A stretch of DNA of 64,000 bases from Aestuariivirga sp. (GTDB lineage: Bacteria > Pseudomonadota > Alphaproteobacteria > Rhizobiales > Aestuariivirgaceae), in the NCBI RefSeq assembly GCF_020252405.1, contig NZ_JADCDA010000047.1:1-64000 (forward strand). The letters run 5' to 3'. The notes under the pieces are model-generated. The model ran no database searches. It saw nothing but the letters and a program-made list of their open reading frames with translations, and had not been told where the DNA came from. The position numbers and the translations under genes were made by a program. Positions 9,170 to 18,455 of the stretch are shown one piece after another (the first letter of the stretch is position 1; each line of letters starts with the position of its first letter).

Positions 9170-10091
9170 CGAAGGCCCCCAGCCGCCGGGCGATGATGAG
9201 GTAGACGCCCATGATGACGACGGGAACGACGGTGAAGGCGGCGGCCAGCGGAATATCGCCCGCCGTGCCCTGCAGCGCATAGACCGTGGTGCCGATGAAG
9301 GGCCGCGAATTGCCGACGATCTGCGGAATGATGTAGTCGCCCAGCGTCAGCGAGAAGGTGAAGATCGAACCCGCGACGACGCCCGGAAGGCTGAGCGGCA
9401 GGATCACCGTCCGGAAGGTCTGGCTGGGCGAGGCGCCGAGGTCTGCCGCGGCTTCGACGAAGTCCTTCGGCACACGCTCGAGCGCTGCCTGGGTGGGCAG
9501 GATCATATAGGGAAGCCAGATATAGACGAAGACGATGAAGGTGCCGATGTAGCTGAAGGACAGCGACGGCCCGCCGATAACGGGAAGACTCAATAGTCCG
9601 TCGATCACCCAGCCCAGATGCAGCTTCTCCGCCACCCAGCTGATGATCCCCTCCTTGGCCAGGATCAGCTTCCAGGCATAGACCTTCACCAGATAGCTGG
9701 ACCACAGCGGCATCATGACCGCGAGATAAAACAGCGCCTTCCAGCCGCCCCGCGCATAGCGCGCCGCATAATAGGCGATGGGGAAGGCGATAAGGGCGCT
9801 GGCCACGGTGACGAGTGCCGCCATCACCGCCGTCCGCAGGATGATGGTCAGGTTTGTCGCGGTGAACAGGTGCCCGTAGGTGGTGAGGGTAAACTCGTGG
9901 ACGACGGTTCCCGAAAATTCATCGAGCGAATAGAAGCTCTGCAGCAGCAGGGCAAGGAGCGAGCCGATGTATACAATGCCGATCCACAACAGCGGCGGCA
10001 GCAACAAAGCCAGCGTGAGCAGGCCCGGATTGCGGTGGAAGAAATCCGAAAGACCGCCGCGCGGGACCGGTGTCGCCGGAGACGCTGTCAT
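9159..10091 (-). CDS. ABC importer permease, spermidine/putrescine type (first permease)
   Basis: This 310-residue permease of the PotB/YdcU type has a cytoplasmic N-terminus ([18 protein letters not shown]) followed by six hydrophobic helices and the EAA loop [24 protein letters not shown]. With the next permease it would form the membrane channel of a polyamine-like importer. Its ATG (10091-10089) overlaps the stop of a short reading frame (10090-10088) in the ATGA manner typical of an ATPase-permease junction, yet no intact ATPase gene precedes it. Confidence 0.92.
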   Translation of the reverse strand: MTASPATPVPRGGLSDFFHRNPGLLTLALLLPPLLWIGIVYIGSLLALLLQSFYSLDEFSGTVVHEFTLTTYGHLFTATNLTIILRTAVMAALVTVASALIAFPIAYYAARYARGGWKALFYLAVMMPLWSSYLVKVYAWKLILAKEGIISWVAEKLHLGWVIDGLLSLPVIGGPSLSFSYIGTFIVFVYIWLPYMILPTQAALERVPKDFVEAAADLGASPSQTFRTVILPLSLPGVVAGSIFTFSLTLGDYIIPQIVGNSRPFIGTTVYALQGTAGDIPLAAAFTVVPVVIMGVYLIIARRLGAFDAL

Positions 10092-10190
10092 GCATGCTCC
10101 ACGGCGACCGGGTTTGGCGCATTCAGGGCAAGCGTCACCGCATCACCGCCCCGCAACCGGGTGGTTCTGGCAGGACAGTTTGCCTCGTTC
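10088..10190 (-). pseudogene. Probable C-terminal remnant of the importer's ATPase gene
   Basis: The frame that ends in an ATGA overlap with the first permease translates as ARTTRLRGGDAVTLALNAP followed by NPVAVEHA. This looks like the last strand pair of the TOBE domain of a PotA-type ATPase (G-D-x-V-T-L-x-L). Only 237 nt separate the binding-protein stop from the permease start, while a PotA gene needs about 1,050 nt. No Walker A, signature or Walker B motif is present. The upstream limit of the remnant is uncertain, and it may instead be a short unrelated reading frame. Confidence 0.5.
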
Positions 10191-10289
10191 AACATGTGAA
10201 GAAAACGCCAATACTGTTGGTCTTGCGAAGGACGGGACGTGGCCTCAAGGCGGTTCGAAAGAACCGGGCGGTCGATTTTGCCCATAAGG

Positions 10290-10318
10290 GTTTCCCTCCC
10301 CGCGAGGGGGAGGGGTGC
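10290..10318. repeat. Short GC-rich palindrome (TTTCCCTCCCC type)
   Basis: The arms CCCTCCCC and GGGGGAGGG flank a 4-5 nt loop, just after the binding-protein stop on the minus strand. A sister copy with the same arms and flanking TTT/AAA lies at 38993-39021. Here it marks the junction where the importer's ATPase gene is missing. It could serve as an mRNA-end stem for the binding-protein message. Confidence 0.6.
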
Positions 10319-10328
10319 CTGTGCAAGC

Positions 10329-11483
10329 TTACTGACTCATGACTTGGCGGAAGGCCTTGTCCCACTGCGAATAGGGCACGCAGCCGCCTTCCACGCCGCA
10401 TTTCGCGGTGGGGGTGCGCCAGAACCAGATCTTGTCGAAGTTTTCGAAGCCGTTGGTGGCGCAGCCCGCATCCGTCAGCAGCTCGTTGCCTTTGCAGGCC
10501 GCGGGAACGGACGGCACGGAGCCGAACCAGGCGGCAAGGTCGCCCTGCAGTTTGGGCTGCAGCGAGTGGTTCAGCCACATATAGGCGCAGTTCGGATGCG
10601 GCGCATTCGCGTGCATCATGGTGGTGTCGGCCCAGCCGGTGGCGCCTTCCTCCGGAATGGTTGACGCAACGGGCTGCTTGTCGGCCTTGAGCAGGTTCAC
10701 CTGGAAGGGCCAGGAGCCGGAGGCGACCACACCCTCGTTCTTGAAGTCGTCGATCTGCACCATGGCGTCATGCCAGTAACGGCCGACCAGCTGGCGCTGG
10801 TTCTTGAGCAGCGCGATGACGGCATCGAACTGCGCCTGGTTGAGCTCATAGGGGTTCTTGATGCCGAGCTCGGGCCTGGTCTTCATCAGGAAGAGCGCGC
10901 CATCGGCCACATAGATCGGGCCGTCAAAGGCCTGGACGCGGCCCTTGTTGGACTTGCCGTCGGGCAGCGTCTGCTCTTCGAACACCACGGACCAGCTCTT
11001 CGGCGTGTCCTTGAACACCCTGGTGTTATAGGCCAGCACGTTGGGACCCCACTGATAGGGAACGCCATAATGCACGCCATCCACCGTGTGCCAGGGCGCC
11101 TCCTTCAGGCGCTTGTCCAGCGTGTCCCAGTCCTTGATCAGCGCGATGTTGATCGGCTGAACCTTCCTGCCCGCCACCAGGCGCAGCGAGGCATCGCCCG
11201 ATGCGGTGACGAGGTCGAAGCCTCCCTGGTTCATCAGGGTCACCATTTCGTCGGAGGTGGCCGCGGTCTTGACATTGACCTTGCAGCCCGTCTCCTTCTC
11301 GAAGCCGGTGACCCAGTCAAAATTCTTGTCGGTCTCGCCGCGCTCGATGTAGCCCGGCCATGCCACGATATCGACCTGGCCTTCTCCCGGGCCGATTTCC
11401 GTCCTGGCCTCCTGGGCCATGGCAATGCCGGCCGCGGCGGCGATGGCGGCCAGCGATGTGATCGCTGTCTTCGTGAACGTCAT
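10329..11483 (-). CDS. Periplasmic substrate-binding protein, polyamine (PotD/YdcS) type
   Basis: This 384-residue protein has a Sec signal peptide (MTFTKTAITSLAAIAAAAGI, cut after AMAQ) and the PotD-like mature start VDIVAWPGYIERG, with GYPYQWGP-like VPYQWGPNVLAYNT and GSWPFQVN blocks. Such proteins capture polyamines or related cations in the periplasm. The ATG at 11483 has GGGAG 9 nt upstream; a much longer frame extends further but is the shadow of the divergent amidohydrolase gene. Two cysteine pairs near the C-terminus (CKGNELLTDAGC and CGVEGGC) may form disulphides. The partner ATPase gene downstream is missing. Confidence 0.92.
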   Translation of the reverse strand: MTFTKTAITSLAAIAAAAGIAMAQEARTEIGPGEGQVDIVAWPGYIERGETDKNFDWVTGFEKETGCKVNVKTAATSDEMVTLMNQGGFDLVTASGDASLRLVAGRKVQPINIALIKDWDTLDKRLKEAPWHTVDGVHYGVPYQWGPNVLAYNTRVFKDTPKSWSVVFEEQTLPDGKSNKGRVQAFDGPIYVADGALFLMKTRPELGIKNPYELNQAQFDAVIALLKNQRQLVGRYWHDAMVQIDDFKNEGVVASGSWPFQVNLLKADKQPVASTIPEEGATGWADTTMMHANAPHPNCAYMWLNHSLQPKLQGDLAAWFGSVPSVPAACKGNELLTDAGCATNGFENFDKIWFWRTPTAKCGVEGGCVPYSQWDKAFRQVMSQ

Positions 11484-11603
11484 GATATCTGCTCCCTGTT
11501 GGGCCGTGTGTGGCGCGTCTTGGCGGCACCCCTCGGCCTGTGCCATGTATTGTGAACCGAAGTGGACCCAGAGTTCAACCCCGGCAAAGTTTTGGGCAAA
11601 ACC
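11484..11603. promoter_or_regulatory. Divergent intergenic region between importer and amidohydrolase
   Basis: These 120 nt separate two divergently transcribed units and must hold both promoters. The only clear elements are the GGGAG ribosome site of the binding-protein gene and a purine-poor leader on the other side. No convincing -35/-10 pair or operator palindrome was recognised. The entry marks the likely shared control region. Confidence 0.35.
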
Positions 11604-12932
11604 ATGCGCAGTGTCTGGATCGCCTCTCCGCTCGCCATTCTGGCGGATGCGCCCGGGGGAATTGTGCTGCGCGGCGGGCGGATTGCAGAGCTGCTGACAC
11701 CGGGGCAAAGGCCGTCGCAGCCCGTTGAGGAAGTTTTCGATGCATCGCAGCACGTGGTGCTGCCGGGCCTCGTCAACACGCACCACCACTTCTACCAGAC
11801 GCTGACGCGCGCCCACCCGGACGCCATCAACAAGAAGCTCTTCGACTGGCTGATGGCGCTTTACCCGGTGTGGGCGCGGCTGACGCCCGAAGCGATGCGG
11901 CTGGCCACCAGGCTGGCGCTGACAGAGCTGCTGATGTCGGGCGTCACCACCACATCGGACCATCACTATCTGTTTCCGGGCGGGCTTGACGATGCGATGG
12001 ACATCCAGGTCGACGAGGCGCGCCGCCTCGGCATCCGCATGACGGTGACGCGCGGGTCGATGAACCTGTCGCTCAAGGACGGCGGCCTGCCGCCGGACTC
12101 CGTGGTGCAGGACGAAGACACCATCCTCGCCGACTGCGAGCGCGTCATCGGCGCATATCACGAGCGGGGCGAGGGCGCGACGATCCAGATCGCGCTCGCC
12201 CCGTGCTCGCCGTTCAGCGTCACCAAATCGCTGATGCGCGCCTGCGGCGCGCTGGCGGAGAAGCATGACTGCCGCCTCCATACCCATCTGGCGGAGACGC
12301 ATGACGAGGACGCGTTCTGCAGAGCGATGTTCGGCATGAGTCCGCTCGACTATCTTGAGGATGTGGGCTGGCTGAATGACCGCACCTGGCTCGCCCATGG
12401 CATCCATTTTTCCGATGGCGACGTGACACGCCTCGGGCGGCATGGAGTGGGTGTGTGCCATTGTCCCACCTCGAACATGGTGCTCGCCTCGGGCCAGTGC
12501 CGCACCCGCGAGCTGGAGGCGGCCGGCGCGCCGGTTGGGCTCGGCGTCGACGGGTCCGCCTCGAACGACTCCTCCAACCTCATGGAGGGCGTGCGGCATG
12601 CGCTGATGATCAACCGCCTCACCTATGACGCCTCCGTTACCCATCTCGATGCGCTGCGCTGGGCGACGCAGGGCTCCGCCCGCTGTCTCGGGCGCGGCGA
12701 TATCGGCGAGATCGCGGTGGGCAAGCAGGCTGACTTCGCGCTGTTCAAGCTCGACGAGTTGCGCTTCTCGGGTGCCGGAGATCCGCTGGCGGCCCTCGTG
12801 CTGTGCGGGGCGCACAGGGCTGACCGGGTGATGGTGGCGGGCCACTGGCGCGTTGTTGACGGGATGCCGGATGGCATCGACATCGCCCGGCTGCGGGCCG
12901 CTCACGGCGCCGCGGCGAAACGCTTCCTCTGA
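11604..12932 (+). CDS. Amidohydrolase, 8-oxoguanine deaminase / hydroxyatrazine hydrolase type
   Basis: This 442-residue metal-dependent hydrolase belongs to the AtzB/8-oxoguanine-deaminase branch of the amidohydrolase superfamily. It shows the metal site LPGLVNTHHHFYQTLTRA, the middle histidine block HTHLAETHDED, the HGIHFSDGD histidine, and the aspartate block CPTSNMVLASG...LGVDGSASND. ATG 11604 (MRSVWIASPLAILAD) fits the family start; an in-frame GTG at 11562 would add 14 unlikely residues. The family removes amino or alkylamino groups from purine-like or triazine rings. The binding-protein gene is divergent and an alpha/beta hydrolase gene follows after 16 nt. Confidence 0.85.
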   Translation: MRSVWIASPLAILADAPGGIVLRGGRIAELLTPGQRPSQPVEEVFDASQHVVLPGLVNTHHHFYQTLTRAHPDAINKKLFDWLMALYPVWARLTPEAMRLATRLALTELLMSGVTTTSDHHYLFPGGLDDAMDIQVDEARRLGIRMTVTRGSMNLSLKDGGLPPDSVVQDEDTILADCERVIGAYHERGEGATIQIALAPCSPFSVTKSLMRACGALAEKHDCRLHTHLAETHDEDAFCRAMFGMSPLDYLEDVGWLNDRTWLAHGIHFSDGDVTRLGRHGVGVCHCPTSNMVLASGQCRTRELEAAGAPVGLGVDGSASNDSSNLMEGVRHALMINRLTYDASVTHLDALRWATQGSARCLGRGDIGEIAVGKQADFALFKLDELRFSGAGDPLAALVLCGAHRADRVMVAGHWRVVDGMPDGIDIARLRAAHGAAAKRFL

Positions 12933-12948
12933 GGAGTTCGCGCCCGTG

Positions 12949-13764
12949 ATGGACCTTGCCGCCGAGTACAACAACCGGGCACTCGTTCCCGATCACCCCG
13001 AGATCATCGCCCGCTGGCGCCGGGACGCGGCGGCCTACCGGGCTGCGCATGGTGGAGACCTCGACATTGCCTATGGCGCGCGGCCCCGCAACCGGGTGGA
13101 CCTGTTTCCGGGCCATGGCGGGCAGGGGCAGGGGCCGCTCATCGTGTTCATCCATGGCGGTTACTGGCGGAGCTTCGACAAGTCGGCCTTCAGCCATGTG
13201 GCAGGACCGGCGAATGCGGCGGGCTTCGATGTGGCCGTGCCCGGCTACACGCTCTGCCCGGAGGTGACGGTGGCGGACATCATCGACGAGATGCGCCAGT
13301 GCTGCCTCCACCTCGGCCAGCGCTTCAACCGCCGGCTGGTGGTGACGGGGCATTCGGCCGGAGGCCATCTTGCCGCCGCCATGGCCGCGACCGAATGGCC
13401 GCTCTACGGCGCCAGAGCCGACCTCATTCAGGCCTGCCTGTCCATCAGCGGGCTGTTCGACCTCCGCCCGCTGTTGGCCACGCCTTATAATGACGATCTG
13501 CGGCTTTCCCCGGCCGGGGCGATGGCGGCCAGCCCGCTGTTCTGGCCGGCGCCCAGCCGCATTGCCTTCGAGAGCTGGGTGGGGGCGGAGGAGAGCTTCG
13601 AATTCCGCCGCCAGGCCCGGTCCTTGGCCGCCGCCTGGGAGGGGCTGGGGCTTTCCTGCCGTTATGAGGAAGTGGCGGGAGAGAACCATTTCAGCATCGG
13701 GGACCTGCTGGCGCGGCCCGGCCATCCGCTCACACGGCGTCTGCTGGAGCTTGCCGGGGCCTGA
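12949..13764 (+). CDS. Alpha/beta hydrolase, arylformamidase-like
   Basis: This 271-residue hydrolase shows the oxyanion motif FIHGGYWRSFDKSAFSHV, the nucleophile elbow GHSAGGHLAA with catalytic Ser, and the C-terminal catalytic His in GENHFSIG. The HGGYWR motif followed by a lysine/serine resembles kynurenine formamidases and related carboxylesterases. ATG 12949 is taken as start, with GAGGAG some 13 nt upstream; the adjacent GTG at 12946 is also possible. It follows the 8-oxoguanine-deaminase-like gene in one operon, so it may process a product of that enzyme, but its substrate is not known. Confidence 0.8.
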   Translation: MDLAAEYNNRALVPDHPEIIARWRRDAAAYRAAHGGDLDIAYGARPRNRVDLFPGHGGQGQGPLIVFIHGGYWRSFDKSAFSHVAGPANAAGFDVAVPGYTLCPEVTVADIIDEMRQCCLHLGQRFNRRLVVTGHSAGGHLAAAMAATEWPLYGARADLIQACLSISGLFDLRPLLATPYNDDLRLSPAGAMAASPLFWPAPSRIAFESWVGAEESFEFRRQARSLAAAWEGLGLSCRYEEVAGENHFSIGDLLARPGHPLTRRLLELAGA

Positions 13765-13925
13765 CACCGCAGGGAAATCTTCCGGTTGGAGCGTGAACCG
13801 CAGCCTTTCCTCCGGCGATCTAAGTCCCCGGCGAAACCGAAGCCATCCGCCCTGCGTCACCGCTGACACGGAAGCGCCGGAATTTCGCCGCGAATACCCC
13901 CTCCACATTTGGGGCGAAGCGACTA

Positions 13926-13931
13926 TATAAT
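13926..13931 (+). promoter_or_regulatory. Perfect -10 hexamer immediately before clpS
   Basis: TATAAT (13926-13931) ends 7 nt before the clpS ATG at 13939. A transcription start at the usual distance would fall on or next to the ATG, giving a leaderless or nearly leaderless message, which agrees with the absence of a Shine-Dalgarno sequence. No good -35 element is visible, so this rests on the -10 alone. Confidence 0.4.
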
Positions 13932-13938
13932 CGATCTC

Positions 13939-14262
13939 ATGCCGAAGCCGCCCAACCGCAAAGACGACAATCAGACAGGGGTGATCACCCGAACCGAGGC
14001 GAAGACCAAGAAACCTTCGCTCTACAAGGTGCTGCTGCTGAATGACGACTACACGCCGATGGAATTCGTCGTGCATGTGCTGGAGCGGTTCTTCGGCAAG
14101 GGACGCGAGGAGGCCACCCGCATCATGCTGCATGTCCACCAGAAGGGCGTCGGCGTCTGCGGGGTTTACACATTCGAGGTGGCGGAGACCAAGGTGACCC
14201 AGGTCATGGATTTCGCCCGCAACCACCAGCATCCCCTGCAGTGCACGATGGAAAAGGAATAG
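13939..14262 (+). CDS. clpS: ATP-dependent Clp protease adaptor ClpS
   Basis: ClpS delivers N-degron substrates (proteins with bulky hydrophobic N-termini) to ClpAP. The 107-residue protein has a disordered N-terminal tail and the folded core [20 protein letters not shown], with the conserved N-D-D-Y-T-P binding pocket and the M-L-H-V-H-Q-K-G segment. It starts at ATG 13939 (MPKPPNRK); an in-frame ATG 30 nt upstream exists, but a perfect TATAAT lies between them. clpA follows after 4 nt, the classical pair. Confidence 0.96.
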   Translation: MPKPPNRKDDNQTGVITRTEAKTKKPSLYKVLLLNDDYTPMEFVVHVLERFFGKGREEATRIMLHVHQKGVGVCGVYTFEVAETKVTQVMDFARNHQHPLQCTMEKE

Positions 14263-14266
14263 GCCA

Positions 14267-16687
14267 ATGCCGACATTCTCCCGCAGTCTCGAAAAGGCGC
14301 TGCACCGCGCCCTTGCACTGGCCAACGAACGCCGCCACGAATATGCGACGCTGGAACACTTGCTGCTCTCGCTCACCGAAGACAAGGACGCCGCCGCGGT
14401 CATGAAGGCCTGCAACGTCGATCTCGACGTGCTGCGCCGCAGCCTGACCAACTACATCGACAATGAGCTGGGCCAGATGATCGCGGCCGAGCGCGAGGAC
14501 TCCAAGCCCACCGCGGGCTTCCAGCGCGTCATCCAGCGCGCGGTGATCCATGTTCAGTCATCGGGCCGCGAGGAAGTGACCGGCGCCAACGTGCTCGTGG
14601 CGATCTTCGCGGAGCGCGAGAGCCATGCCGCCTTCTTCCTGCAGGAGCAGGACATGACGCGCTATGACGCGGTCAACTATATATCCCACGGCATTGCCAA
14701 GCGTTCGGGCCTGTCGGAGACGCGGCCGGTGCGCGGCGTCGACCAGGACCAGCAGAGCGCCAGCCACAATGACGGCGAGGAGGGCGGCTCCAAGAAGAAG
14801 GGCGAGGGTGACGCGCTCGACGCCTATTGCATCAATCTCAACAAGAAGGCGGGCGAAGGCAAGATCGACCCGCTGATCGGCCGGGAGGCCGAGGTCCGCC
14901 GCACCATCCAGATCCTGTGCCGCCGCCAGAAGAACAACCCGCTCTTCGTGGGTGATCCCGGCGTGGGAAAGACGGCGATCGCCGAGGGTCTCGCCTGCAA
15001 GATCATCAACGGCGACGTGCCGGAAGTGTTGCTCAACTGCACCGTTTACCAGCTCGACATGGGCGCGCTGCTGGCCGGCACGCGGTATCGCGGCGACTTC
15101 GAGGAACGCCTGAAGGCGGTGGTGAAGGAAATCGAATCCCGCCCGGGTGCGATCATGTTCATCGACGAGATCCATACGGTGATCGGCGCCGGCGCGACAT
15201 CGGGCGGCTCCATGGACGCCTCGAACCTGCTCAAGCCGGCGCTGGCGAATGGCGCGCTGCGCTGCATCGGGTCCACCACCTACAAGGAATACCGCCAGCA
15301 CTTCGAGAAGGACCGCGCCCTGGTGCGCCGCTTCCAGAAGATCGACGTGAACGAGCCCTCGATCCCGGATGCGATCGAAATCCTCAAGGGCCTCAAGCCC
15401 TATTACGAGGAGTTCCACAAGGTCCGTTACACCGATGACGCCATCGAAACGGCGGTGCAGCTCTCGGCCCGCTATATGGCCGACCGCAAGCTGCCGGACA
15501 AGGCGATCGACGTGATCGACGAAACGGGCGCCTCGCAGATGCTGGTCGCCGAGGACAAGCGGCTTACGGTGATCGGCGTGCCGGAGATCGAGGCCACCAT
15601 CGCCACCATGGCCCGTATTCCGGCCAAGACCGTGACGAAGGACGACGCCACGGTGCTGAAGAACCTCGACGCCGAGTTGAAGCGCATGGTGTTCGGCCAG
15701 GACAAGGCGATCGAGGCGCTGGCCGCCTCGATCAAGCTGGCGCGCGCCGGCCTGCGCGAGCCCGAAAAGCCCATCGGCTGCTATCTGTTCTCCGGCCCCA
15801 CGGGCGTGGGCAAGACGGAAGTCGCCAAGCGGCTCGCCGAAGTGATGGGCGTCAACATGCTGCGCTTCGACATGTCGGAATATATGGAGCGTCACTCCGT
15901 CTCGCGTCTCATCGGCGCTCCACCCGGCTATGTGGGGTTCGACCAGGGCGGCTTGCTGACAGACGGCATCGACCAGCATCCCTATTCGGTGCTGCTGCTT
16001 GACGAGATCGAGAAGGCGCATCCGGACCTGTACAACATCCTGCTGCAGGTGATGGACCACGGCAAGCTGACGGACCACAACGGCAAGTCCGTCGATTTCC
16101 GCAACGTGATCCTGATCATGACCACGAATGCCGGCGCCCAGGACATGGCGCGCGAGGCCATCGGCTTCGGCAACAGCGTCCGCCAGGGTGACGACATGGA
16201 GGCCATCCAGCGCCTGTTCACGCCGGAGTTCCGCAACCGCCTGGATGCGGTCATTCCCTTCGGCCACCTCCCGCCGGAGGTGGTGCGCAAAGTGGTGGAG
16301 AAGTTCGTGCTTCAGCTTGAGGCGCAGCTGGCGGAGCGTCAGGTCAACATCGAGCTCTCGGCGGAAGCGGCGGACTGGCTCGCGAAGAAGGGCTATGACC
16401 AGCAGATGGGCGCGCGGCCCCTGTCGCGGGTCATTCAGGAGCACGTGAAGAAGCCACTGGCTGAAGAGGTGCTGTTCGGCAAGTTGTCGAAAGGCGGCAC
16501 GGTGCGCATTCTGCTGAAGGGTGACCAGCTCCACTTCGACTATCTGGGACGCGACGAGGAAAAAGCGCTGCCCGGACGGCCGGAGCGAAAGGCCCTGCCG
16601 CGTGCCTCTACGGAAACTGACGATGAAGGTGACGACAAGGCCGGGAAGAAGGCGGCAAAGCGCAAGCCAAAGGCCAAATCCGAGTGA
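14267..16687 (+). CDS. clpA: ATP-dependent Clp protease ATP-binding subunit ClpA
   Basis: ClpA is the AAA+ unfoldase that feeds proteins into ClpP. The 806-residue protein has the N-terminal double Clp repeat (about 1-145), D1 with Walker [14 protein letters not shown] and Walker [16 protein letters not shown], and D2 with Walker [15 protein letters not shown] and Walker [12 protein letters not shown]. The sequence [11 protein letters not shown] is the D2 pore loop. The C-terminus carries a lysine-rich tail longer than that of E. coli ClpA. It is cotranscribed with clpS and ends before a strong terminator at 16720. Confidence 0.97.
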   Translation: MPTFSRSLEKALHRALALANERRHEYATLEHLLLSLTEDKDAAAVMKACNVDLDVLRRSLTNYIDNELGQMIAAEREDSKPTAGFQRVIQRAVIHVQSSGREEVTGANVLVAIFAERESHAAFFLQEQDMTRYDAVNYISHGIAKRSGLSETRPVRGVDQDQQSASHNDGEEGGSKKKGEGDALDAYCINLNKKAGEGKIDPLIGREAEVRRTIQILCRRQKNNPLFVGDPGVGKTAIAEGLACKIINGDVPEVLLNCTVYQLDMGALLAGTRYRGDFEERLKAVVKEIESRPGAIMFIDEIHTVIGAGATSGGSMDASNLLKPALANGALRCIGSTTYKEYRQHFEKDRALVRRFQKIDVNEPSIPDAIEILKGLKPYYEEFHKVRYTDDAIETAVQLSARYMADRKLPDKAIDVIDETGASQMLVAEDKRLTVIGVPEIEATIATMARIPAKTVTKDDATVLKNLDAELKRMVFGQDKAIEALAASIKLARAGLREPEKPIGCYLFSGPTGVGKTEVAKRLAEVMGVNMLRFDMSEYMERHSVSRLIGAPPGYVGFDQGGLLTDGIDQHPYSVLLLDEIEKAHPDLYNILLQVMDHGKLTDHNGKSVDFRNVILIMTTNAGAQDMAREAIGFGNSVRQGDDMEAIQRLFTPEFRNRLDAVIPFGHLPPEVVRKVVEKFVLQLEAQLAERQVNIELSAEAADWLAKKGYDQQMGARPLSRVIQEHVKKPLAEEVLFGKLSKGGTVRILLKGDQLHFDYLGRDEEKALPGRPERKALPRASTETDDEGDDKAGKKAAKRKPKAKSE

Positions 16688-16719
16688 CATGCCACGGCGA
16701 AACGACGGCGAAATGAGGG

Positions 16720-16757
16720 AAAACCGGCGTACTGCACAATTGCAGTCGCCGGTTTTC
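16720..16757 (+). terminator. Intrinsic terminator after clpA
   Basis: A hairpin with outer arms AAAACCGGCG and CGCCGGTTTT and inner arms ACTGCA/TGCAGT around a CAAT loop, followed by CTTGTT, closes the clpSA unit. It is nearly symmetrical, so it may work in both directions, but only the plus-strand transcript approaches it here. Confidence 0.8.
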
Positions 16758-16816
16758 TTGTTATGGTGCGATTCAGAACAATAAGGGGTCCAGCGGGCCC
16801 CACGGGGAGGCAAGGC

Positions 16817-17614
16817 GTGGAAAACGCTGCAGCGGATGCCGATGGCCACCGCCCGGTTGCGGTGAAGGTGACGGACCTTCACAAGAAATTCGGCGAGCTT
16901 GAGGTGTTGAAGGGCGTGTCGCTGACGGCGCGCGAGGGCTCGGTCGTGTCGATGATCGGCGCTTCCGGTTCAGGAAAATCCACCTTCCTCCGCTGCATCA
17001 ACTTCCTCGAGATGCCGACCCAGGGCGAAATCGAAGTCACAGGCGAGAGGGTTTCTCTCGCGCGGCACAAGGATGGCGACTTGCACCCGTCCGACCGCAG
17101 GCAGCTCGAACGCATCCGCACGCGGCTGGGCATGGTGTTCCAGAGTTTCAATCTCTGGCAGCACATGACGGTGCTGCAGAACGTGATCGAGGCGCCGGTG
17201 CATGTGCTGGGCGTGCCGAAAGCCGAGGCGGTCGAGCGCGCCGGGAAGCTGCTCCACAAGGTCGGCCTGTTCGAGAAGCGCGATCAGTATCCCGCGTTTC
17301 TTTCGGGCGGCCAGCAGCAGCGCGCCGCCATCGCGCGCGCGCTCTGCATGGAGCCCAAGGTCATGCTCTTCGACGAGCCCACGTCGGCGCTCGATCCGGA
17401 ACTGGTGGGCGAAGTGCTGAAGGTCATCCGCGACCTCGCCGATGAAGGCCGCACCATGATCCTCGTGACCCACGAAATGAAATTTGCCCGCAGCGTCTCC
17501 AGCCACGTCATCTACCTCTACAAGGGTGTGATCGAGGAGGAGGGGCCGCCATCGCAGGTGTTCGGTTCGCCGCTGAGCGACCGGTGCCGCCAGTTCGTTT
17601 CCGGAATTCATTGA
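16817..17614 (+). CDS. ABC importer ATPase, polar amino acid (HisP) type
   Basis: This 265-residue ATPase powers a polar amino-acid importer. It has Walker A GASGSGKST, the Q-loop in MVFQSFNLWQHMT, the signature LSGGQQQRAAIARALC and Walker B VMLFDEPTSALDPELV, followed by the H-loop VTHEMKFARSVS. The start is GTG 16817 with GGGGAGG 6 nt upstream; the longer frame from 16763 lacks a ribosome site and overlaps the clpA terminator. It leads an operon of ATPase, binding protein, two permeases and an M20 hydrolase. The typical family substrates are His, Lys, Arg or opines. Confidence 0.94.
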   Translation: MENAAADADGHRPVAVKVTDLHKKFGELEVLKGVSLTAREGSVVSMIGASGSGKSTFLRCINFLEMPTQGEIEVTGERVSLARHKDGDLHPSDRRQLERIRTRLGMVFQSFNLWQHMTVLQNVIEAPVHVLGVPKAEAVERAGKLLHKVGLFEKRDQYPAFLSGGQQQRAAIARALCMEPKVMLFDEPTSALDPELVGEVLKVIRDLADEGRTMILVTHEMKFARSVSSHVIYLYKGVIEEEGPPSQVFGSPLSDRCRQFVSGIH

Positions 17615-17659
17615 AATGTCCGGAGAGGAAAATAAATCCATAAAACAGGGAGGATGAAA

Positions 17660-18448
17660 ATGAACTTCAGGAGACTACTGATCGCAGCCGCGGCCGCGTT
17701 GACGATCGGGGCAACGTCCGCCAGAGCGGACCTCGTTTTCGCAACCGACACCTCGGCCTACCCGCCCTTCACCTCAAAGAACGCCGCCGGCGAATGGGTG
17801 GGCTGGGAATATGAGTTCATGAACGCCCTCTGCGCCGAAATGAACGAGAAATGCACGATGACCGCGATCGCGTGGGATGGCATCATTCCCGCGCTGCTCG
17901 AAAAGAAGATGGACGGCATCCTCGGCTCGATGTCGATCACCAACAAGCGCAAGGAGGTGATCGATTTCTCCGACATGTACTATAATTCCGCCGCGGTCAT
18001 CATCGGCGCCAGGAACGGCGACATGGACTTCTCGCCCGAGCATCTGTCCGGCAAGACGATCGGCGTTCAGGGCGCGACGATCCACCAGAATTACGTCGAC
18101 AAGTACTATGTGCCGAAGGGCGCGGTTTCCAAGGCTTATCAGAAGCAGGATGAGGCGAACGCCGATCTTGCCGCGGGCCGTGTCGACTATCTGATGGCGG
18201 ATGGCGTGGCTTTGCGCGATTATTTGATGTCGGACGAGGGCAAGGCCTGCTGCGAGCTGAAGGGCGCCGTGCCGGACGACAAGGAAGTGTTGGGCTACGG
18301 CGTCGGTGTCGGCCTCAGAAAGGAAGACACGGCCCTGCGCGACAAGATCAACGCGGCGATCAAGTCCCTCGCAGCCAGGGGTTACTTTGAGGAGCTCACG
18401 AAGAAATATGGTCTTGATGGCCTCATGAAGCTTCCTCCCAGGGGTTGA
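17660..18448 (+). CDS. Periplasmic polar amino-acid binding protein (LAO/HisJ type)
   Basis: This 262-residue lipid-free binding protein has a signal peptide (MNFRRLLIAAAAALTIGATS, cut before ADLVFATDTS) and the family marks YPPFTSKNAAGEWVGWEYEF, GIIPALLEKKMDGILGSM and the ligand-binding R/D region. ATG 17660 is preferred over ATG 17654 because GGGAGG (17648-17653) then has the usual spacing. It would capture a basic or polar amino acid and hand it to the two downstream permeases. A strong hairpin follows its stop. Confidence 0.93.
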   Translation: MNFRRLLIAAAAALTIGATSARADLVFATDTSAYPPFTSKNAAGEWVGWEYEFMNALCAEMNEKCTMTAIAWDGIIPALLEKKMDGILGSMSITNKRKEVIDFSDMYYNSAAVIIGARNGDMDFSPEHLSGKTIGVQGATIHQNYVDKYYVPKGAVSKAYQKQDEANADLAAGRVDYLMADGVALRDYLMSDEGKACCELKGAVPDDKEVLGYGVGVGLRKEDTALRDKINAAIKSLAARGYFEELTKKYGLDGLMKLPPRG

Positions 18449-18455
18449 TGACCCG

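Noticed and set aside
10329-12974. Long minus-strand frame of 881 codons covering the binding protein and the opposite amidohydrolase
   Set aside because: Only its last 384 codons are real (binding protein with signal peptide and ribosome site at 11483). The rest lies antisense to the amidohydrolase gene, which has all its metal motifs.
14558-16882. 774-codon minus-strand frame opposite clpA
   Set aside because: Shadow of clpA, low complexity in Leu/Arg/His/Val and without domain marks.
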